Source: Candidatus Hydrogenedentota bacterium
GTDB lineage: Bacteria; Hydrogenedentota; Hydrogenedentia; Hydrogenedentales; CAITNO01
DNA length: 35,350 bases
Reading direction: 5' to 3'
Assembly (NCBI GenBank): GCA_012730105.1
Contig: JAAYBJ010000222.1
Coordinates: 1 to 35,350, forward strand
Below are positions 14,798 through 22,400 of the stretch, piece after piece. Both the position numbers and the translations under genes were made by a program. Position 1 is the stretch's first letter; every line of letters starts with the position of its first letter. The notes beneath the pieces are model-generated. The model was not told the DNA's origin. It worked only from the letters and a program-made list of their open reading frames with translations, and did no database searches.

Positions 14798-17700
14798 ATG
14801 GATCAGCGGAGATTGATTGAAGAATGGATGCCAATCGCCTACCTGAGTGAAGAGTGTATCCGAGAACGTCGCTCAATGACGGCTTTGCCGCCCACTTATT
14901 ACCTCCACGTCTGGTGGGCGCGTCGGCCTTTGGTAGCATCTCGCGCGGCTATTCTCGGCGCACTCCTGCCACCTGACGCCGACCATGAGAAATTCCTTCA
15001 TGTTCTCGGGATTCATGGCGACCCGGTGGCGGCAAAGAAACGGATGGCGGCTGCGGGTAAGAACGTTGATGCTGAAACAGGTAAAAGAGAGAACCTGGGG
15101 ACGAATCCCTATGGTTACGGACGCGCATTCAAATACGTCCCATTGAAGACCGATTTGGAGTCTCTTGGCTATAGCGGAAACGCACTTGCAGTCTTGGACC
15201 CGACTGCTGGAGGTGGGAGCATACCTTTTGAAGCCATGCGGCTCGGTTGTGGTACCTATGCCAATGACCTCAATCCTGTAGCATGGCTCATTCTTAAAGC
15301 CACGGTCGAATTTCCTGCCAAGTTTGGTGCCGAACTTCTTGCACGTTATGAAAAATTAACCCAACACTTCATAGAGCGTGCCTCTGAAAGATTTGAGGGT
15401 ATTTTCCCACGCGAAGCGGCAGGTACTACAGTTGACGGCTACCTTTGGGCGCGGACAGTAAAGTGTCCCTATTGTGGGGGGATTGTGCCGTTGAGCCCGA
15501 ACTGGCGGTTAAGCAGCGATGGAACCGGGGTTCGTTTAGTGCCAAGGGTCGAGGGCCAAGGGCCGGGAGAGGAGGGTCGAGGGCCGGGGGTCGAGGGACG
15601 AGGGGGGCGGGTTGTGGATTTTGAGATTGTGAAGGCCGTGAAAGACCAATCTCCCGGCACGGTTTCAGGCGGCAACGGCTCGTGTCCCTTTCCGGATTGC
15701 GGGCGGGTGATTGACGGGGATGAAATCAAAGCGCAGGCGCAGTCCGGGCGGATGGGGGAACAACTGTATGCCATCGTCTATAAGGAAGAAACAGTCACCG
15801 GCTATACGAAGGCGGGCAACCCGAAGATAAAGAAGGTGCGGGGGTTCCGTGCGCCACGGCCGGAAGATGATGTGCGCGAACAGGTCCAGGCGGCGCTGGA
15901 TGCCAAACTCCCTGAATGGCAGGCCAGAAACATCATTCCCGATGAGGAAGTCATTGAAGGCAACAAAACGACCGAACCTATTCGATATGGCATGAAATTC
16001 TGGCGCGACCTGTTTTCCCCCCGCCAGTTGTACGGTCATTGCGTCAGCGTCGAGGTGTTTCAGGAACTTGTGGAGGAATGCGGCGGCGCAGGCAATCTCT
16101 CGGAACTCGACAAAGCCGCACTGACGTATCTGGCGCTGGCCGTGGATAAAATCATCAGTTACAACGGCATATTATGTAGGTGGGATGTCGTTCGTGTAGC
16201 CATTCGTGGCAAATTTGATAGACATGATTTTGCTTTTCAATGGAGCTATGGGGAAATGGCGCCCACCATCACGGGCCTTGGTTATGACTGGGCGGTGGAG
16301 CAAACAGGCAAATCCCTGAAAGAACTCATCGAACTCACGGGCGGTTCCGCCGCCCCTGCCGCATCAGAGCCAGACCTGTTTTCTTCTCCCTCGGCCCCCG
16401 GCCCTCGGCACTCCTCCCCCCTCCCCCACATCGTCATCACCAACGGTTCCGGCGACCAGCTGCCCCACATTGCCGACGCCTCCGTGGACGCAGTCGTCAT
16501 GGATCCGCCGTATTATGATAACGTGATGTATGCGGAATTGGCGGATTTCTTTTATGTCTGGCTGAAACGAACGGCAGGACTCCTGTATCCAGAACCATTT
16601 TCCAACTACCTCACCGACAAAGACCGGGAAGCGGTGGCGAACGTGGCGAAGTTTAAGGATTTCACCCAGGTGAAAGGCACAGGCGGGGCGAAGAAACGGG
16701 CCGGCCGGGATTACCAGGAACGGATGCAGGCCATTTTTGCCGAATGCCGGCGGGTGCTCAAACCGGATGGCGTGATGGTGCTCATGTTCACCCACAAGGC
16801 GACAGGTGCCTGGGATGCTTTGGCCCGGGGGTTACTGGATGCGGGATTTACCATTACGGCAAGCTGGCCCATCAACACCGAAGCAGAAGGTAGCCTGCAT
16901 ATCAAGGACAAGAATGCGGCGAAGAGTACGATATTTCTGGTGTGCCGACCAAGGAATGCCGAGGGCCGAGGGTCGAGGGTCGAGGGAGAAGAAGCGAAGA
17001 TAACGTACTGGGAGGAGGTGGAGCCGAAGGTTATTGAAACCATCCGGGGCGGGGAGGGGAAGAAAGGGAAGGTGGCGGAGTTCCAGGCCTACGGCATTCG
17101 AGGGGTGGACCTGTATCTGTCCTGTTTCGGCCCGGCACTTCAAGTGTTTTCGGAGCATTGGCCCATGCAGCGGGGCCGAGCCATGCAGCGACCGGAACCC
17201 GCCCGGGGCGCTCAGTTGAAACTGGTGGAAGACGAGGAATGGGACCCCTATGCGGTGCGGCCAGAAGATGCCCTTATGGCGGCGCGGCGGGCGGTGAAAG
17301 ACTGGCGCATGGAACAATTGGCCACGGTGAAACGCCAGGCGCACCTGGACCCCGTGACGGAGTTCTTCATTCTGGCCTGGGACGCCTTTGAATCCCCGGA
17401 ATTCCCGGCGGATGAGGCGTTGAAACTGGCGCGGGTGGTGGGTGTAAGTTTTGACCAGGACTTAAAGGACAAGATTTTAGAAGTCAAGAGCGGCGATGTG
17501 GTTCTGTGGGACAGCGCAATGCGGGCCAAAAAAGGAACCATCGGCGCGCCGAAGCATGACCTGCTCCTCAACGCGCTGCATCATGCTGCCCGGGCCGGAC
17601 GCGAACAGAATACCGGTGTCGCCAAGGACCTGCTGGAAAAGGCCGAATTGACGGAGGAACCAGCGTTTCTCATGGCGCTGGAGGCGATTTTGAACGTGTT

Positions 17701-17836
17701 GCCTGCCCCGGCCCTTGTCTCCAGCAGCAGCGGCCCCCTGGCCTCCGCCGCCGCCGATGCAGATGCCTTGGAGAAGTTAAGGAAACTCGCCTTTGCCAAG
17801 GAAGTGCCTGCGCCGAAGCAGCTGGGATTATTGTAG
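14798..17836 (+). CDS. DUF1156-domain DNA methyltransferase
   Basis: Predicted adenine-N6 (or cytosine-N4) DNA methyltransferase of 1012 residues that marks host DNA in the defence system; DUF1156 methylases are the PglXI type in type 3 BREX. The DUF1156 N-terminus is residues 1-70 (LIEEWMPIAYLSEECIRERR; PPTYYLHVWWARRPL). The AdoMet motif is L-D-P-T-A-G-G-G (133-140), followed by A-N-D-L-N-P. The catalytic motif is D569-P-P-Y-Y-D-N-V. A zinc ribbon with C223-P-Y-C226 and C296-P-F-P-D-C301 interrupts the catalytic fold, and minisatellite DNA encodes residues about 249-271 between its two cysteine pairs. Two further repeat patches encode linkers near 531-546 and 722-730. AAGGA precedes the ATG at 14798, which gives the family start. 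Despite the insertions the frame is intact over the whole length. Confidence 0.92.
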   Translation: MDQRRLIEEWMPIAYLSEECIRERRSMTALPPTYYLHVWWARRPLVASRAAILGALLPPDADHEKFLHVLGIHGDPVAAKKRMAAAGKNVDAETGKRENLGTNPYGYGRAFKYVPLKTDLESLGYSGNALAVLDPTAGGGSIPFEAMRLGCGTYANDLNPVAWLILKATVEFPAKFGAELLARYEKLTQHFIERASERFEGIFPREAAGTTVDGYLWARTVKCPYCGGIVPLSPNWRLSSDGTGVRLVPRVEGQGPGEEGRGPGVEGRGGRVVDFEIVKAVKDQSPGTVSGGNGSCPFPDCGRVIDGDEIKAQAQSGRMGEQLYAIVYKEETVTGYTKAGNPKIKKVRGFRAPRPEDDVREQVQAALDAKLPEWQARNIIPDEEVIEGNKTTEPIRYGMKFWRDLFSPRQLYGHCVSVEVFQELVEECGGAGNLSELDKAALTYLALAVDKIISYNGILCRWDVVRVAIRGKFDRHDFAFQWSYGEMAPTITGLGYDWAVEQTGKSLKELIELTGGSAAPAASEPDLFSSPSAPGPRHSSPLPHIVITNGSGDQLPHIADASVDAVVMDPPYYDNVMYAELADFFYVWLKRTAGLLYPEPFSNYLTDKDREAVANVAKFKDFTQVKGTGGAKKRAGRDYQERMQAIFAECRRVLKPDGVMVLMFTHKATGAWDALARGLLDAGFTITASWPINTEAEGSLHIKDKNAAKSTIFLVCRPRNAEGRGSRVEGEEAKITYWEEVEPKVIETIRGGEGKKGKVAEFQAYGIRGVDLYLSCFGPALQVFSEHWPMQRGRAMQRPEPARGAQLKLVEDEEWDPYAVRPEDALMAARRAVKDWRMEQLATVKRQAHLDPVTEFFILAWDAFESPEFPADEALKLARVVGVSFDQDLKDKILEVKSGDVVLWDSAMRAKKGTIGAPKHDLLLNALHHAARAGREQNTGVAKDLLEKAELTEEPAFLMALEAILNVLPAPALVSSSSGPLASAAADADALEKLRKLAFAKEVPAPKQLGLL
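15541..15610 (-). repeat. Minisatellite family 1 in the methylase zinc-ribbon loop
   Basis: GGGTCGAGGGCC-type units, G-rich on this strand, are inserted in frame between the two cysteine pairs of the methylase zinc ribbon and encode a Gly/Glu/Arg/Val-rich loop. Confidence 0.85.
16386..16430 (+). repeat. Minisatellite family 1 (degenerate) in the methylase gene
   Basis: CCCTCGGCCCCCGGCCCTCGG-like units decay into a CTCCCCC stretch. They encode a Ser/Pro linker just before the DPPY half of the enzyme. Confidence 0.7.
16958..16988 (-). repeat. Minisatellite family 1 in the methylase gene, third site
   Basis: GCCGAGGGCCGAGGGTCGAG-type units are read in frame as a short Gly/Glu/Arg linker. Sixteen bases match the 18-mer found at the other sites. 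Confidence 0.8.
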
Positions 17837-17877
17837 GGTTTCGAGGTTCGGGTCTCGGGTTTCGGATTACGGGGTTG
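17836..17877 (-). repeat. Minisatellite family 2 copy behind the methylase gene
   Basis: Units of the type GGGTTTCGAGGTTCGGG begin at the last base of the methylase stop codon. The reverse complement of 17836-17865 matches 20300-20329 in the helicase gene at 26 of 30 positions, so the two form an inverted pair around the TAC module. Confidence 0.75.
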
Positions 17878-17881
17878 AAGT

Positions 17882-18007
17882 ATGGCGTTAGAGCTAAGGG
17901 GTATGGGAACGCAAATTGTTGAAAGTTTAAATTTTGTTAATCCGGTAGCGCTTAAATACATTGCCGTGTTATTGATCGGGAACGGATACCCAATAGGATT
18001 GGATTAA
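17882..18007 (+). CDS. Possible 41-residue leader protein of the TAC operon
   Basis: A short open frame running from ATG 17882 to TAA 18005-18007. Its last base is the first base of the toxin ATG (TAATG), the same junction as between the chaperone and helicase genes. It encodes a mildly hydrophobic peptide (VALKYIAVLLIGNGYPIG) of no family I recognise. A ribosome site is not clear (GGGGTTGAAG precedes it). It may be a translated leader that sets toxin expression, or a chance frame; the perfect coupling to the toxin is the only support. Confidence 0.35.
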   Translation: MALELRGMGTQIVESLNFVNPVALKYIAVLLIGNGYPIGLD

Positions 18008-18474
18008 TGTCTGCAAGGAAAAACGTATCGCGGAAAGATGTCAACTTAAAAGTTGACATGGACGTTTCCCTTGAGGATATAATATGTGTGCAAGACGTAA
18101 CGAATGACAGGAGAATCTGTGCGCTCAAGATAGGTAAAAAATCATCCGTTCTAGCGCATCTTAAAGATCTGCAGGCTTCCAATCCGTCGGAGTACAACAA
18201 AATTCTGAATGTGGTCCGGCTGGTATCGAAACATCATGAGATTTTCAGTAAGCATGTGAAGCAAGGGAAAGGAATCTATAAAGGCATCTACGAGATGCGC
18301 AGCGGTCAGGTACGGCTGTTCTATTTTATTGATTCTTCCGGGAAAGCGATTGTGGTGTGCACAAATCTCTATTGGAAAGCAAAATCCAGTCCCAAGGAGC
18401 AGAATCAGGCATTCAAACTCTGTCTTGATCTAAGAACTCTTTACAACAACACAAAAAAAATAGAAACTCCATAA
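18007..18474 (+). CDS. HigB/Gp49-like toxin of a TAC module
   Basis: Probable ribosome-dependent mRNA interferase of the RelE/HigB (phage Gp49-like) group, 155 residues. The C-terminal half carries the family pattern: K-G-I-Y-E-M-R98, then Q-V-R103-L-F-Y-F-I-D, a strand A-I-V-V-C-T-N-L-Y-W-K124-A-K, and a final helix with P-K-E-Q-N-Q-A. Arg98, Arg103 and the lysines are candidate catalytic residues by family analogy. The N-terminal ~60 residues are longer than in typical HigB. It is followed by a HigA-like antitoxin and a SecB-like protein in the order seen in the Mycobacterium tuberculosis HigB1-HigA1-Rv1957 TAC operon. I see no strong ribosome site, in line with low toxin expression. Confidence 0.82.
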   Translation: MSARKNVSRKDVNLKVDMDVSLEDIICVQDVTNDRRICALKIGKKSSVLAHLKDLQASNPSEYNKILNVVRLVSKHHEIFSKHVKQGKGIYKGIYEMRSGQVRLFYFIDSSGKAIVVCTNLYWKAKSSPKEQNQAFKLCLDLRTLYNNTKKIETP

Positions 18475-18501
18475 GCAATAAAAAGCAAAGAAAGCAGATC
18501 C

Positions 18502-18975
18502 ATGACAAAGGAACTATGTATTTCCCCCGAACTTCAGGCTATGTTGGATGCCACTCCGAATACGGATGGTCTGGCGGAGCAGATCCAAGCGGATGTTGAA
18601 AACCTGGACAGCGACCCTGAATTTGTTGCTGAATTTATGAAGATGCAGTTCGTGGAAGACATTTTCAGAGCAATGCATGAACAGGGCATTAACCGCAACC
18701 AACTCGCGACAAAACTCGGCAAGTCACGGCAATATGTCGGCCGTATCCTGAATGAGAACGCCAATTTCACTTTGGAGACGCTGGCGGAAATTGCCTGCGC
18801 CCTAGATATGCACGTAGCCGCAAGATTGTATTTCAAGGATGAATACATGGTTATACAATCTTTCCCAAATCCAATTTCACTGCTCCATTTTCCCAATCCA
18901 GAAACTCTTGTGAATCAGGGCAAACAACCCAACTATACAACGGAGCAAGAAGATGTCAGCTATAGTGCAGCTTGA
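18502..18975 (+). CDS. HigA-like antitoxin with putative chaperone-dependence tail
   Basis: XRE-type DNA-binding antitoxin of 157 residues. The helix-turn-helix lies at about 52-103 (I-N-R-N-Q-L-A-T-K-L-G-K-S-R-Q-Y-V-G-R-I-L-N). It would bind the toxin and repress the operon. After the domain there is a ~45-residue tail (113-157) rich in hydrophobic and aromatic residues with two F-P-N-P motifs (121-124 and 130-133), then a polar end. In chaperone-controlled antitoxins such a tail (the chaperone addiction region) makes the antitoxin unstable until a SecB-like chaperone binds it; this assignment is inference from position and composition. The reading frame overlaps the chaperone gene by 23 bases. 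Confidence 0.85.
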   Translation: MTKELCISPELQAMLDATPNTDGLAEQIQADVENLDSDPEFVAEFMKMQFVEDIFRAMHEQGINRNQLATKLGKSRQYVGRILNENANFTLETLAEIACALDMHVAARLYFKDEYMVIQSFPNPISLLHFPNPETLVNQGKQPNYTTEQEDVSYSAA

Positions 18976-19444
18976 AGATTTTTATATGATGCGACTTTCG
19001 GTGATCTGGCATGACCCTACACCTAACGTCAAAAGTCCTGTACAACTTGAAAGCAAGTACACGATAGACTATGACGTATTCCGGCAAACACATGACCTGA
19101 AGCGTTTTATATTGCGTTTTCGTTTGAATCTTGATTCTTTCAGGACGGGTAAACGAATGGGCTATGCAATTGACTCCGAAATATTAGGTATATTTCGTTT
19201 CCCTGAGTCAATTGCAGAAGAGGAAATGCAAAAAATAATTCGTTTTAATGGTACCGTTATTCTGTATGGGATTTTGCGCGGAGAGATAGCGGCAATAACA
19301 GGTTCTTTTCCAGGCGGAAAATTCAATTTGCCAACCGTCAATATGGTTAATATAGTCAAGAAAGTAGAAAATCGAAAAAAGGCTGTAGCCGCATCCCAAG
19401 TTAAGCAGACCGTGAAGAAAATTAACAAGAAAAAGACAAATTAA
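18953..19444 (+). CDS. SecB-like chaperone of a TAC module
   Basis: A 163-residue SecB-fold protein, probably dedicated to the preceding antitoxin. The match to SecB is structural and motif-based: alternating beta-strands (R-F-I-L-R-F-R-L-N-L), G-I-F-R-F-P-E-S, then the helix-strand end I-L-Y-G-I-L-R-G-E-I-A-A-I-T-G and the loop L-P-T-V-N-M corresponding to the L-P-P-[IV]-N region of SecB. The ending is a Lys-rich tail, unlike the acidic tail of export SecB, which argues against SecA binding. GGAG is placed seven bases before the ATG, inside the antitoxin gene. The stop overlaps the start of the helicase gene by one base (TAATG), tying this module to the defence effector. Confidence 0.8.
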   Translation: MSAIVQLEDFYMMRLSVIWHDPTPNVKSPVQLESKYTIDYDVFRQTHDLKRFILRFRLNLDSFRTGKRMGYAIDSEILGIFRFPESIAEEEMQKIIRFNGTVILYGILRGEIAAITGSFPGGKFNLPTVNMVNIVKKVENRKKAVAASQVKQTVKKINKKKTN

Positions 19445-22400
19445 TGCTCCTTCAGGAAAGAGATTGGCAACCGACCTATAGCCATGAAGACGGCGACTTG
19501 GTGGACTTGTTTTTTCTACCCGCGCTTTCCTGTTCCAAACTCTATCGGCGCGTCACCGGTTATTTCAATAAGGAAGCCTTGTCGCTGGCGTCACGAGGGC
19601 TCAACACACTCATCCACAACGAAGGGCGCATGGAGTTGATTGTGGGATGTACCCTAGAAGAGGAAGAAGCGGATGCCATCGGAAAAGGCTATGAACTTCG
19701 CGACATCGTCGTGAAGTTGAGCCATGACCGTTTTCAGAAGATCTTTGAAGATGCCTTTGCGTTGGAACGTCTGGGTTGGTTGTCCTGGATGGTTGCCCAC
19801 AATTATCTTGATATCAAGGTAGCCATCCCGAAAGACCACGAAGGCAAGTACCGTGCGGGGCTGGGCTTGTACCATGCCAAAGCAGGATTGCTTGTGGATG
19901 CGGCGGGTGATAAACTGGCCTTCCGCGGCTCGATAAACGAAACCCTTGCCGGATGGAAACAGAATTGTGAATCCTTTGACGTAAGTTGCTCCTGGAGGGG
20001 GGAATGGGACCTTCAACGCGTAACCCGGACAGAAGATGAGTTCAAAACACTTTGGGCAAATAAAGCCAAAGCGGCGGAAGTACTGGAAGTGCCCGAAGCG
20101 GTCAAGCAGGAACTGCTTAAATTTTTGCCCAAGGACGATACGTTTGTGATTGGGCCGAAAGTGGAGGGTCTAGGGTCGAGGGCCGGGGGTCGAGGGCCAA
20201 GGGCCGAGGGCCGAGGGGGAAAGTCAGGTTTTGAACCCGAAACCCCATGCCTGGAACCTGAACCCCGAGACCTGGAACCTGAACCCCGAGACTCGGAACC
20301 CGAAATCCAAGATCCGAACCTCGAACCCCCAGGCCCGGAACCCGAACCCCGCGACCCGGAACCCGATCTTCTCGACCCTCTACCCCCGGCCCTCGACCCT
20401 AAAAAAGTCTGGGCCTTCATCCGGGATGCCGCCAAGCGCCCGAACGGCGCCCTGGTCGCCGTAAAGACCTGCACGGTGGAGCCGTGGCCGCACCAATTAA
20501 AAGCATACAAGCGGATGTTGGATACCTGGCCGTTTCGTTTGTTAATTGCGGATGAGGTTGGGCTTGGGAAAACGATTGAAGCGGGCCTCATTACCCGCCA
20601 TGCGTGGATAAGCGGCGCTGCGAAACGTATCCTCATCCTCGTGCCGAGTGCATTAATGACCCAATGGCAGGCGGAGTTGTATGAAAAATTCAACCTGCTT
20701 GTTCCCATGTACACGGGCCGGTCCCTTGTCTGGCCCAAACACCATTTCTGCCGGCAGCCCTTGGAAAAGAAAATCCCACGCGACAAGTGGACGGAACAAC
20801 CTTTGGTAATTGCGTCAAGCCACCTGATGCGGCGCAAGGACCGGCAGGCGGAACTGGTGACTGCCGAGAACTGGGACTTGCTTGTGGTGGATGAGGCGCA
20901 CCATGCCCGGCGGCGAGGTGCAGGGACCACCCAGGAAAAGGGACCCAATCGCCTGTTGCGACTACTTCTGGACATTAAAGACAAGGCCAGTTCTCTCTTG
21001 ATGATGACGGCTACACCGATGCAGGTCCATCCGGTTGAAATATGGGATTTGCTGAGTGTCTTGGGGTTGCCGCCGGAATGGGACGCTTCCGTTTTCACGC
21101 ACTATTTCGACGTACTGAATCAGAATCCCGATGAAAAAAGCCTGCAATGGCTGGCACATCTGTTTCAGGCCACGGAAGCCGTCTATGGCCCCTTGGCAAA
21201 AGAAGCGATAGACCGTGTTGCGGATGGTTTTGGCCTCAGCCAGATTGAACGCAAGGCTGTTGTTAAAGCATTGCGGGAAAAGGACAGTCTTATTCCGATA
21301 AAGCGACTGAATGCCAAGCAACGCAAGGCAGCGTTGGCCTTATTGCGGACAACCAGTCCCGTGCGGTATCGCATGTCACGCCATACCCGTACACTCCTGC
21401 GACACTATGCCCGTAACGGGCTCTTGGATTCACCGATAGCCGACCGGGTCGTGGCAGATATTGCCATAGAAATGGCTCCGGGTGAACGTGCCTTGTATGA
21501 GGCGGTTGAGGAGTACATCAGCAAAACCTATCAGGCTGCCACGCCCGGGAAACGGACTGCCGTAGGTTTTGTGATGACTACCTACCGGCGTCGCGTTGCC
21601 AGCAGTTTCCATGCATTGCGCAGGACACTGGAAAAGAAACTTGCCCTGATGGATACCCAAGGGAAACCGCCCGTTTTGGATGAAACTCAACTTTACGAGG
21701 ATGCGAGTCAGGATGAATTGCTCGACGAAGTGAATTCACCCGAAGATACGGCAGACTTGGAACAAGCAGCGTTGGCGTTTGAACAGAAGGAAACCATTCG
21801 GTCGCTTCTAAAATCCATTGCCAAGTTAGGTACAGACAGTAAAGCGTTGCGGTTGATTACGGAACTGAACCGTGTTTTTGCAGACGGTTATGGCGGGGCT
21901 ATTATTTTTACACAGTATGCCGATACGATGGAGTTTCTGAAAGACTTTGTCGCGGAACGTGTAGACCTGCCCATTGGATGCTTCAGCGGAGAAGGCGGCC
22001 AGCGGCGGGAACCCTCGGGTGCCTGGGGAAAATGTTCCAAAGAGGAAATCAAGCGGCTCCTTCGCACCAATGAAATCAAGGTGCTTATCTGTACGGATGC
22101 CGCCGGAGAAGGGCTGAACCTTCAGTCATGCGGCGTGCTCGTCAACTATGACTTGCCGTGGAATCCCATGAAGGTGGAACAACGGATAGGTCGTATTGAC
22201 CGCATTGGGCAAGTGTATCCCACCGTGAGAATCATAAACCTTGGCTATGCTGATACCGTGGAAGTGGACGTTTATTTCGCCCTGCATGAGCGCATTGGCC
22301 TGTTCACGGGCGTTGTGGGCAAGTTACAGCCTATCCTTTCGCGGTTGCCGAAGGAATTCGAGGCGGCGGTTCTGACAGGACCGGAACAGCGCGACCAAGC

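Noticed and set aside
18953-19444. General export chaperone SecB
   Set aside because: The basic tail and the tight overlap with a HigA-like antitoxin favour a TAC chaperone over the housekeeping SecB.
10807-20400. CRISPR array
   Set aside because: The repeats are short contiguous units without unique spacers of constant length, and they lie inside coding frames. No cas gene is present.
20013-21098. 361-codon frame on the minus strand, rich in Arg/Gly/Ser repeats
   Set aside because: It is the antisense of the PLD-SNF2 helicase gene; the low-complexity protein is a read-through of the minisatellite arrays and has no domain.
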